In this document: positions 1 through 6,091 of the stretch, one piece after another
Position numbering within the stretch: the first letter of the stretch is position 1
Layout: each line of letters opens with the position of its first letter
Assembly (NCBI GenBank): GCA_019414265.1
Contig: DXMJ01000010.1
Span: 29,970 to 37,647, forward strand
Source: Collinsella sp.
GTDB taxonomy: Bacteria; Actinomycetota; Coriobacteriia; Coriobacteriales; Coriobacteriaceae
Length of the DNA stretch: 7,678 nucleotides
Reading direction: 5' to 3'
Program-made: the position numbers and the translations under genes
Notes under the pieces: generated by a model
The model's database searches: none
What the model was told of the DNA's origin: nothing
What the model saw: the letters and a program-made list of their open reading frames with translations, nothing else

Positions 1-89
1 CCCGCCTCGCCCGGCCAGGTCCTAGGGTGACTTGCTTGCCGCCTGGATGGCGTCTTGGCATCTAGATACTTGGCTGATTTTTTGGAATG

Positions 90-121
90 AAGGGGGCTCC
101 TTGTTGGCAAGGAGCCCCCTT
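90..121 (+). terminator. Perfect 14-bp hairpin, probable terminator beyond the polA 3' end
   Basis: Bases 90-103 are exactly complementary to 108-121, leaving a four-base TTGG loop, so the RNA would form a very stable GC-rich hairpin on either strand. On the plus strand it is followed by a broken T-rich stretch (CTGGTTTTGG), which fits an intrinsic terminator for a gene entering from the left. On the minus strand, where polA ends 36 bases earlier, the hairpin is followed by CATTCCAAAAAA rather than a U tract, so termination of polA would be less canonical. It may serve both directions. Bases 1-30 can be read in plus frame 1 as nine codons and a TGA, possibly the tail of a convergent gene, but this is too short to call. 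Confidence 0.75.
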
Positions 122-156
122 CTGGTTTTGGTTACTTTGGGGTTGTGGGGGCTTCC

Positions 157-2907
157 TTATTTGGCGTCTGCCCAAGTGACGCCGGTGCTGGCTTCGGCGA
201 TCAACGGTACGCGGAGGTCCACTACGTGCTCCATGACGTCGCGGACCATGGTGGTTAGGCGCTCAACTTCGTCGTTGGGGCACTCAAAGTCCAGTTCGTC
301 GTGTACCTGCAGAATCATGTGGGCGGCAAAGTCCTCTTCTTCCAGACGGCGGCTCACGCGGGCCATCGCGATCTTGATGATGTCGGCGGCGGTGCCCTGC
401 ATGGGGTGGTTCATGGCCGTGCGCTCGCCAAAGCCGCGGAGTTGCGGATTTTTGGCCTTGAGCTCCGGAATGTGGCGACGGCGGCCGTACATGGTCTCGG
501 CGTAGCCCGTCTGCTTGGCACGTGCCACCACGTTGTCTAGGAACGTGCGCACGCCCGGGTAGGCCTCGTAGTAGCGGTCGATCATGTCGCGCGCCTCGGC
601 CATCGAGATATGCAGCGACTGCGACAGACCATAAGCCTGCTGACCATACACGATGCCAAAGTTCACGGCCTTGGCGCGACTGCGCAAGTCGGGCGTTACC
701 TCGGACACCGGCACGCCAAACACGCGTGCCGCCGTCTCGGCATGGAAGTCCTCGCCCTCGTTAAAGGCGCGTACCAGGTGCTCGTCACCTGAGAGATGTG
801 CCAGCAGACGCAGCTCGATCTGCGAGTAGTCCACCGCCAAAAAGACGCTTCCCTCGCCTGCCGAAAACGCCGTCTTGACGGTACGGCCCAGCTCAGAGCG
901 CGTCGGGATGTTCTGCAGGTTCGGGTCGCTCGAGGACAGACGACCCGTTGCCGTGATGGTCTGGTTGTACGTGGTGTGCACGCGACCGTCACCGCGGCGC
1001 AGCGGGCCCAGCGTGTCCAGATAGGTGGACTTGATTTTGGACTTCTCACGCCAATCCAAGATCAGGCGCACGATTTCGTGGTCACGGGCAAGATCGCTCA
1101 GCACCTTGGCGTTGGTCGAATAGTAGCCGCGCTTGGTCTTTTTGAGGCCCTTGGTCGGAAGCCCCATAACGTCAAACAGCACGTGCGAGAGCTGCATAGG
1201 GCTACCGATGTTAAACGTCTCATCACCCGCCAGGTCGCGAATGCTGCGCTCGACCTCGGTAATCTGGGTCGCCAAGCCCTCGGACAGACTGTGCAGGCGG
1301 TCGGGGTCCACGAGCATGCCCGCGCGCTCCATCTTGGCAAGCACCGGCACGAGCGGCATCTCGATGCCATCGAACACGTTGGCGGCGTTCTCGCGGGCCA
1401 TGCGGTCGCGCAGCGGTGCGACCAGTGCCAGCGTCAAAGCCGCCGTGCGAGCGGCGGGCGCAGGAGCGTCCTCGCCGGCACCCTCCGCACCGCGCGCCGC
1501 AGGCAGCGCCATCTGCAGATAGGTATCGGCCAGATACGCCTCATCGAACTCGGAGCGGTCGGAATCCAACAGGTAGGCGGCGACCACGGTGTCGAAGATG
1601 CGCATGGAGTCGACTGCCAGCGGATCCATGAGCTCGGGCTCGGAAGAATCGATGGGCGAAAGCTCATGCAGCAGCGCTTTCATATCCGGGCTCGCCACGC
1701 GGCCCTCCATAAACAGGCGCGCAAGCACACCGACAATCACGCCGTGGGCGAAATTGAAGCCATCAACCACGGCAGTGGTACCGCCGTCGCCCTCCTCAAG
1801 CGCAAGCAGCCCCCTGGACGTCGCCAGCCACAGCGTGCGCGTCAGGCCAAAAAGCGCGCCCTCCTCCTTGTCATCGTCCACCACGGCGGCAATCCACTCG
1901 CCTGCCTCGATCGCACGAGCGATCTCGTCGGCAGCAGCAGCGAGCGCCTCGGCATCGCCGGCGGCAGCGCGCATAACGGGGGGAATCTCAAACGTGCTTG
2001 CAGCGGCCGCAGCCCCACCCTCGCCACCGATCAATGCCAAGAAACGGTTCTGCATGGCCGTAATGCCGAGCGTGCCCAGCGCCGCGGACACTTCGTCGGC
2101 AGAAAACGCCGGGAAGGACGTTTCGTCAAAGTCGAGCTCGACAGGCGCATCGGTGCGAATGGTCGCAACCTTGCGGCTCAGCAGCGCATCGTCGATGTGC
2201 GCACGCAGGTTCTCGCCCATCTTGCCCTTGACCTCGTCAGCATGCGCGATGACCTCGTCCAAGCTGCCGTACTGCGCAATGAGCGCGCTCGCCTTTTTGG
2301 GGCCGATGCCCGGTACGCCGGGAATGTTGTCCGACGTATCGCCCTTCAGGCCGTAAAAATCGGGCACGAGCGCCGGCGTAATGCCGTGATACAGGTCATC
2401 CACGCTCTCGGGCGTCATAATCGCTACGTCGGACAGGCCCTTGCGGGTCGAGACCACGTTGACGTGCTCGGTCACAAGCTGATACATGTCGCGGTCGCCG
2501 GTCACCAGCAGCATGTCGCAGCCTGCCTCCTCACCCAGGCGAGCCATAGTACCCAGGATATCGTCGCCTTCCCAGCCCTCGGACTGCAGAATCGGCACGT
2601 TGAGCGCGGTGAGCAGCTCCTTAATCATAGGGAACTGCGCGTGCAGATCGGGGTCCATGGGCGGGCGCTGCGCTTTATACTGCGGTAGCATCTCCATGCG
2701 CACGCGCGGCTTGCCCTTATCAAACGCCACGACCACACCGTCGGGGTTAAAGGCGTCGATCATCTTGAGAAACATGTTCAGAAAGCCAAAGATCGCGTTG
2801 GTTGGGCGACCATCCGGCGCGTTCATGGTCGGCGGCACGGCGTGGAAGGCGCGGTGCATGAGCGAGTTGCCGTCGATAACGGCAAAGGTGCGGCGCTTGT
2901 CAGACAT
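157..2907 (-). CDS. polA: DNA polymerase I (5' nuclease plus polymerase; degenerate 3'-5' exonuclease domain)
   Basis: Family A DNA polymerase of 916 residues, close to the 928 of E. coli Pol I; it fills repair gaps and removes Okazaki primers in the cytoplasm. The N-terminal 5' nuclease (about 1-295) shows IDGN near 11-14, EGDD at 113-116, TGDRD at 136-140 and the helix-hairpin-helix GDTSDNIPGVPGIGPKKA at 189-206. An Ala-rich linker follows. The middle domain (about 330-500) lacks the DxE metal site and the later acidic residues of a proofreading exonuclease, so it is probably inactive. The polymerase domain has TGRLSSSDPNLQNIPTR at 654-670, motif A DYSQIELR (D693), motif B with R742, K746, F750 and Y754, and motif C VHDE (D870, E871). 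I chose the ATG at 2907: GAGG sits 8 bases upstream, and the protein then opens as family members do. The ATG at 2946 would add 13 unconserved residues. Nothing lies beyond it in the operon inside this window. Confidence 0.97.
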   Translation of the reverse strand: MSDKRRTFAVIDGNSLMHRAFHAVPPTMNAPDGRPTNAIFGFLNMFLKMIDAFNPDGVVVAFDKGKPRVRMEMLPQYKAQRPPMDPDLHAQFPMIKELLTALNVPILQSEGWEGDDILGTMARLGEEAGCDMLLVTGDRDMYQLVTEHVNVVSTRKGLSDVAIMTPESVDDLYHGITPALVPDFYGLKGDTSDNIPGVPGIGPKKASALIAQYGSLDEVIAHADEVKGKMGENLRAHIDDALLSRKVATIRTDAPVELDFDETSFPAFSADEVSAALGTLGITAMQNRFLALIGGEGGAAAAASTFEIPPVMRAAAGDAEALAAAADEIARAIEAGEWIAAVVDDDKEEGALFGLTRTLWLATSRGLLALEEGDGGTTAVVDGFNFAHGVIVGVLARLFMEGRVASPDMKALLHELSPIDSSEPELMDPLAVDSMRIFDTVVAAYLLDSDRSEFDEAYLADTYLQMALPAARGAEGAGEDAPAPAARTAALTLALVAPLRDRMARENAANVFDGIEMPLVPVLAKMERAGMLVDPDRLHSLSEGLATQITEVERSIRDLAGDETFNIGSPMQLSHVLFDVMGLPTKGLKKTKRGYYSTNAKVLSDLARDHEIVRLILDWREKSKIKSTYLDTLGPLRRGDGRVHTTYNQTITATGRLSSSDPNLQNIPTRSELGRTVKTAFSAGEGSVFLAVDYSQIELRLLAHLSGDEHLVRAFNEGEDFHAETAARVFGVPVSEVTPDLRSRAKAVNFGIVYGQQAYGLSQSLHISMAEARDMIDRYYEAYPGVRTFLDNVVARAKQTGYAETMYGRRRHIPELKAKNPQLRGFGERTAMNHPMQGTAADIIKIAMARVSRRLEEEDFAAHMILQVHDELDFECPNDEVERLTTMVRDVMEHVVDLRVPLIAEASTGVTWADAK

Positions 2908-2949
2908 ATTGAATACCTCGCTTTGGGCTGGGCACGGTTTGCTCACTCC

Positions 2950-2955
2950 AGTTTA
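2950..2955 (-). promoter_or_regulatory. Possible -10 element for polA
   Basis: Read on the minus strand this is TAAACT, four of six matches to TATAAT, about 43 bases before the polA ATG, which would give a leader of roughly 35 bases. I see no -35 hexamer at 16-19 bases upstream; TTGATG exists but is about 27 bases away. This is a weak guess from position and sequence only. Confidence 0.22.
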
Positions 2956-3015
2956 CACGCTCCCCGCCCCGCGGCCACAGTACATCAAGCTCCCCTGCCG
3001 CCGCGAGCCCGCGCG

Positions 3016-3024
3016 TGATACGAT
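3016..3024 (+). promoter_or_regulatory. Possible extended -10 promoter for the M18 aminopeptidase
   Basis: TGATACGAT reads as an extended -10 (TG, one base, then TACGAT with four of six matches to TATAAT). Transcription would begin near 3031, giving a leader of about 43 bases before the ATG at 3074. No -35 hexamer is visible at the usual distance, which extended -10 promoters can tolerate. The site lies in the divergent spacer shared with polA. Confidence 0.4.
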
Positions 3025-3073
3025 GGCTCACGGTACATCAACCAGCACGATCGATCCGAAAGGAGCCTGCGTC

Positions 3074-4471
3074 ATGGAGCGTCCCTGCGCATGGAAAAAG
3101 TACACGCCACAGCAAGTCGAGGAGCTCGAGGAGCTTTGCCGCGGCTATAAGCAGTTTTTGAGCGAGAACAAGACCGAGCGCCTGTGCGTCAAGGCCGGCA
3201 TCAAGATGGCCGAGGAGGCGGGCTACGTCGACCTGGAGACCGTGATCGCCGAAGGCCGCGAGCTCAAGGCAGGCGACAAGGTGTACGCCGCCAACCACGG
3301 CAAGGACCTTATGCTCGTCAACCTGGGCACCGCCCCGCTCGAGCAGGGCTTTAACATCCTGGGCGCCCACGTGGACTCGCCGCGCCTGGACCTTAAGCAG
3401 AATCCCGCCTTCGAGGCCGGCGACATGGCCTACCTCGACACGCACTACTACGGCGGCGTCAAGAGCTACCACTGGGTGGCCTCCCCGCTTGCACTTGTAG
3501 GCGTCATCTGCAAAAAGGACGGCACCACCGTCGACATCAACATCGGCGACAAGGCAGACGACCCGGTCTTTACCATCTCCGACCTGCTGATCCACCTCTC
3601 GAGCGAGCAGATGGCCAAGCCCGCCAAGGACGCCGTCGACGCCGAGATCCTCGACGTGATCGTGGGTGGCCGCCCCGTCAAGTTTGACGAGGACGACAAG
3701 GACGCCCCCAAGGAGCCCGTCAAGCAAATGTTCCTGGACATCCTCAAGGAGCAGTATGACGTCGAGGAGGAGGACTTCCTCTCCGCCGAGATCGAGGTCG
3801 TGCCCGCCGGCCCGGCCCGCGACATGGGCCTCGACCGCTCCATGATTTTGGGCTATGGCCACGACGACCGTGTCTGCGCCTATCCGTCCATGCTCGCTCA
3901 GATCAATGTGGCCAACGTGGAGCGCACGAGCATCACGCTCATCGTCGACAAGGAGGAGATCGGCTCCGTTGGTGCCACCGGCATGACGAGCCGCTTCTTC
4001 GAGAACACCGTCGCCGAGATCATGACGCTCGCCGGCGAGGATAGCCCGCTTGCCCTGCGCCGTGCACTCGCCCACAGCCGTATGCTCTCCTCTGACGTGT
4101 CCGCCGGCTTCGACCCGGGCTACGCCGGCAAGTTCGAGACCAAGAACGCAGCCTTCATGGGTCGCGGTCTGTGCTTTAACAAGTACACGGGCAGCCGCGG
4201 CAAGGGTGGTTCCAACGACGCCGACGCCGAGTATGTGGCCCTCATCCGCGACATCATGGACGAGGCCGGCGTGGACTTCCAGACCTGTGAGCTCGGTCGC
4301 GTCAACGCGGGCGGCGGCGGCACCATCGCCTACATCATGGCAAAGTATGGCATGAACGTCATCGACTCCGGCGTTGCCGTCCTGTCCATGCACGCCCTGT
4401 GGGAAGTCGCCAACAAGGCCGACATCTACGAGGCCTACCGCGGCTACAAGGCCTTTATCGAGCGAGCCTAA
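3074..4471 (+). CDS. apeA: M18-family zinc aminopeptidase (aminopeptidase 1 type)
   Basis: Cytoplasmic dinuclear-zinc aminopeptidase of 465 residues, which trims N-terminal residues from peptides during peptide turnover; members usually form dodecameric tetrahedra. Metal and catalytic positions of the M18 fold are all visible: H99 and D101 in AHVDSPRLDLK, D265 in GHDDRVCAY, the Glu pair E294-E295 in VDKEEIGSVG, D341 in SSDVSAGFDP, and H440 in LSMHALWE near the C terminus. Their spacing closely follows eukaryotic aspartyl aminopeptidase. The DKEEIGS and GHDDR forms point to the bacterial aminopeptidase 1 subgroup rather than apeB. The frame is open upstream to 2486, but that extension is antisense to polA. 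The ATG at 3074 is preceded by AAAGGAG with 8 bases of spacing and gives the family length. There is no signal peptide. It is divergent from polA and 104 bp ahead of yaaA; whether they are cotranscribed is unclear. Substrate preference cannot be read from the sequence. Confidence 0.93.
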   Translation: MERPCAWKKYTPQQVEELEELCRGYKQFLSENKTERLCVKAGIKMAEEAGYVDLETVIAEGRELKAGDKVYAANHGKDLMLVNLGTAPLEQGFNILGAHVDSPRLDLKQNPAFEAGDMAYLDTHYYGGVKSYHWVASPLALVGVICKKDGTTVDINIGDKADDPVFTISDLLIHLSSEQMAKPAKDAVDAEILDVIVGGRPVKFDEDDKDAPKEPVKQMFLDILKEQYDVEEEDFLSAEIEVVPAGPARDMGLDRSMILGYGHDDRVCAYPSMLAQINVANVERTSITLIVDKEEIGSVGATGMTSRFFENTVAEIMTLAGEDSPLALRRALAHSRMLSSDVSAGFDPGYAGKFETKNAAFMGRGLCFNKYTGSRGKGGSNDADAEYVALIRDIMDEAGVDFQTCELGRVNAGGGGTIAYIMAKYGMNVIDSGVAVLSMHALWEVANKADIYEAYRGYKAFIERA

Positions 4472-4484
4472 CCAACCCTTCATC

Positions 4485-4551
4485 AGTTGCGGTGAAATAC
4501 GGACTAAACTGGCCCATAAACGGCCAAAACTGACTGTATTCCACCGCAACT
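4485..4551. repeat. 67-nt imperfect palindrome between the aminopeptidase gene and yaaA
   Basis: Two 30-base arms (4485-4514 and 4522-4551) flank a 7-base CATAAAC loop. The outer ten bases, AGTTGCGGTG against CACCGCAACT, pair perfectly. After one A/C mismatch come AATAC/GTATT and a G-U and G-C pair, then an unpaired internal section, then a closing TGGCC/GGCCA stem. About 23 of 30 positions can pair. It starts 13 bases after the aminopeptidase stop and ends 13 bases before the yaaA Shine-Dalgarno. Transcribed from the left it is followed by TTCCTTCTTT, so it could act as a terminator or attenuator. Its long mismatched architecture also resembles dispersed intergenic palindromes (REP- or MITE-like), which one window cannot show. 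Confidence 0.7.
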
Positions 4552-4575
4552 TCCTTCTTTGGCAGAGGAGCGTCC

Positions 4576-5382
4576 ATGCTGCAGGTCATCATTTCGCCCG
4601 CCAAGCAGATGCGCGCGGCCCAAGATGCTTTTGAAGTCCTGGGCATTCCACCTTTTGCGCACGAGACGGCTCGCCTCCACCGCGCACTGCTAGATATCGA
4701 ACGAAATGAAGGCGGCGGCCTGCAAGCGCTATGGAACGTGAGTGACAAACTGTTGGGGCCTTGCCTCAACACCCTGCATGAGTTCAGGCCCATCCTGAAA
4801 AACAGCGATCTCGACAATCCCGTACTCGCCCGTCACCTCTCCCCTGCCGTCATGTCCTATCACGGCATTCAATACCAGAGCATGGCGCCCGAGGTGATGG
4901 ATTCCGCGCAGCTCGCATGGCTGCAAGACCATCTATGGATCCTCTCGGGCCTTTACGGATGCGTACGCCCCTTTCATGCCGTTGAACCGTATCGGCTGGA
5001 GATGGGCGCGAAGCTTGCCGTCGACGGTGCCCGAGACCTCTACGCGTTTTGGGGCGACAAGCTCGCACGGGCTATCGCTCCGGCAGGCCCCAACGCTGCG
5101 ATCGTCAACCTCGCCAGCGCGGAATACGCCAAAGCCGTTCTGCCCCGCCTCACCACCGATGTCACGGTCGTCACGTGCCTCTTTGGCGAAGGCATCCGTA
5201 ACGGCAAGCCCATCCAGCGCTCGACCGCCAGCAAAAAGGCGCGCGGCTCCATGGTGCGTTGGATGGCAGAAAACAAGCTCGAGGATGCAAGCGAACTTAC
5301 CGCATTCAACATCGGTTATCGTCACATCCCCGAGCTTTCAGACAAAAACACCCTGGTTTTCATGAACGCGCAGGCACAATAG
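4576..5382 (+). CDS. yaaA: YaaA/DUF328 peroxide stress-response protein
   Basis: A 268-residue cytoplasmic protein of the YaaA (UPF0246) family; E. coli YaaA is 258 residues. In E. coli it is induced by peroxide, lowers free intracellular iron and limits Fenton damage, and the fold binds DNA. Family landmarks are in order: ISPAK at 6-10, LSGLYG at 123-128 followed by RP, PYRLEMG at 138-144, DLYAFWGDKL at 154-163, VNLASAEY at 177-184 and KKARGSMVR at 220-228. The ATG at 4576 has GAGGAG five bases upstream and gives the standard MLxxISPAK opening. It follows the aminopeptidase gene across a palindrome and converges on the membrane protein gene with a 23-bp gap in which I see no terminator hairpin. 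No OxyR- or PerR-like operator was recognised upstream, so a peroxide response here is inferred from the family only. Confidence 0.95.
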   Translation: MLQVIISPAKQMRAAQDAFEVLGIPPFAHETARLHRALLDIERNEGGGLQALWNVSDKLLGPCLNTLHEFRPILKNSDLDNPVLARHLSPAVMSYHGIQYQSMAPEVMDSAQLAWLQDHLWILSGLYGCVRPFHAVEPYRLEMGAKLAVDGARDLYAFWGDKLARAIAPAGPNAAIVNLASAEYAKAVLPRLTTDVTVVTCLFGEGIRNGKPIQRSTASKKARGSMVRWMAENKLEDASELTAFNIGYRHIPELSDKNTLVFMNAQAQ

Positions 5383-5405
5383 GCCCGCCGTTTCCAAACA
5401 CCCCG

Positions 5406-5921
5406 TTACTCCGCCAAGCCATCGGCCTTTGCAATCTCGCTCGTCGAGCCATCTTGGTAGGTAACCTTAACGTGCTCTACGTCGGATACCGCAACGCCCG
5501 ACGGGGGCTCCAGGCGCCATTCCGTCAACGCGATATCCATCGTCGTGGGCACATCTCCTTGATCTTTGAGCTCGACCGACAGCGTCTTAAGCGACGCATC
5601 GAAGGTCACACGCTCGATCTCTTCACCAGGAATAGACCCGCCGCTCAGCTGCAGTTGCATAAACTCATCGCGCGGATACCAATAGTCGCCCGGCGCGGCA
5701 ACGGTATTGCCGCCAGCGACCTTTACCGTCATGATCGGCAGGGCATCGTCGGCCTCAAACTCCCAGGCGGCGCCGCCGCGACCGCCAAACGTCCAGATAC
5801 AAAAGGCAATCACCAGCACGGCAAGCACCGCAAAACCAATCGCGACAAGGCCATGGTGCGCACGGCTTTCCTCGGCCGATACATCCCATTGCGTCTCTCG
5901 ATATAGATGCTTGTCTTCCAT
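5406..5921 (-). CDS. Single-pass membrane protein of unknown function
   Basis: A 171-residue protein I do not recognise. It has a short polar N-terminal tail (1-23, with K4, R8, R20, H22, H23), one strongly hydrophobic segment at about 24-45, a Gly-rich hinge GGRGG, then a soluble domain of about 120 residues rich in acidic residues and alternating hydrophobic/polar stretches that look like beta strands. Topology is probably N-terminus inside with the domain outside the membrane. C41 lies inside the hydrophobic stretch without a lipobox, so this is not an obvious lipoprotein. The start at 5921 is supported by GGGGAGG with a short spacer. It is divergent from thiC, sharing a 170-bp control region, and converges on yaaA. 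Nothing in the protein suggests thiamine binding. Steady G/C-rich codon use argues for a real gene. Confidence 0.82.
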   Translation of the reverse strand: MEDKHLYRETQWDVSAEESRAHHGLVAIGFAVLAVLVIAFCIWTFGGRGGAAWEFEADDALPIMTVKVAGGNTVAAPGDYWYPRDEFMQLQLSGGSIPGEEIERVTFDASLKTLSVELKDQGDVPTTMDIALTEWRLEPPSGVAVSDVEHVKVTYQDGSTSEIAKADGLAE

Positions 5922-5946
5922 GTTCGCCTCCCCACAGGCACGCTCG

Positions 5947-5977
5947 TTGGCTCAATCGTACCCATTCAGGCTATACT
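5947..5977 (+). promoter_or_regulatory. Probable thiC promoter
   Basis: TATACT at 5972-5977 matches five of six bases of the -10 consensus. TTGGCT at 5947-5952 is a modest -35 (four of six) at a rather long 19-base spacing. Transcription would begin near 5984, just ahead of the riboswitch aptamer, which is the expected arrangement. Confidence 0.55.
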
Positions 5978-5983
5978 TGAGCC
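5949..5983. promoter_or_regulatory. Inverted repeat GGCTCAA-N21-TTGAGCC over the divergent promoters
   Basis: Perfect seven-base arms at 5949-5955 and 5977-5983 bracket the proposed thiC -10 and the candidate -10 of the opposite gene. Arm centres are 28 bp apart, close to but not exactly three helical turns. It could be a two-half-site operator, or chance, since seven-base arms in a 35-bp span are not extremely rare. Confidence 0.35.
5955..5960 (-). promoter_or_regulatory. Possible -10 element for the unknown membrane protein gene
   Basis: On the minus strand this reads TACGAT, four of six matches to TATAAT and the same hexamer as the candidate ahead of the aminopeptidase gene. A start near 5948 would leave a leader of about 27 bases. 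It lies inside the spacer of the proposed thiC promoter, so the two polymerases would compete for the same stretch. No good -35 is visible. Confidence 0.28.
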
Positions 5984-5991
5984 CATGACAT

Positions 5992-6084
5992 AACGGGGAG
6001 CTTGCAGGACAAGACGGCAGGCTGAGATTGGGCGCGCCCGCCCTGACCCGCAAACCTGATATGGGTAATGCCAACGAAGGGAGC
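5992..6084 (+). promoter_or_regulatory. TPP (THI-box) riboswitch
   Basis: The leader carries the conserved thiamine pyrophosphate aptamer. CGGGG (5994-5998) pairs with the ACCCG region (6046-6050) as P2. GCTTGC (6000-6005) pairs with GCAGGC (6017-6022) as P3, running into the invariant CTGAGA (6022-6027). A small extra hairpin, GGGCG-CGCC-CGCCC (6030-6043), fills the variable arm. ACCTGAT (6054-6060) and TGGGTAATGCCAACGAAGGGA, whose core is 6062-6082, form the pyrophosphate-sensing arm. The closing P1 helix is not clear by eye. The AAGGGAG at 6077-6083 is also the thiC Shine-Dalgarno, so TPP binding should hide the ribosome site. I see no separate terminator between aptamer and gene, which argues for translational control. 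Confidence 0.96.
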
Positions 6085-6091
6085 CGTGCCA

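Noticed and set aside
1..30. Possible C-terminal tail of a plus-strand gene (PASPGQVLG then stop)
   Set aside because: Nine codons are too few. Their third positions are mostly G/C and a terminator-like hairpin follows, but another frame or no gene is equally possible.
796..2688. A 630-codon plus-strand open frame antisense to polA
   Set aside because: It lies entirely within polA, whose protein has all family motifs. The translation is rich in His, Arg, Gln and Ala with no recognisable motif, typical of a stop-free shadow in GC-rich coding DNA.
2908..2946. Thirteen-residue N-terminal extension of polA from the upstream ATG
   Set aside because: The extension is unconserved in character and covers the GAGG ribosome site of the better start at 2907.
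2486..3073. In-frame 196-codon extension upstream of the aminopeptidase start
   Set aside because: It is antisense to the first part of polA and crosses the intergenic promoter region. The ATG at 3074 has a strong AAAGGAG and gives the normal family length.
3038..4549. A 503-codon minus-strand open frame antisense to the M18 aminopeptidase
   Set aside because: The sense protein has every M18 metal ligand. The antisense product is a Val/His/Asp/Gly-rich shadow and even covers the palindrome, with no convincing ribosome site.
5259..5906. A 215-codon plus-strand open frame across the end of yaaA and opposite the membrane protein gene
   Set aside because: It overlaps the conserved end of yaaA in another frame and has no ribosome site or motif. 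The minus-strand gene has a good ribosome site and a clear membrane segment.
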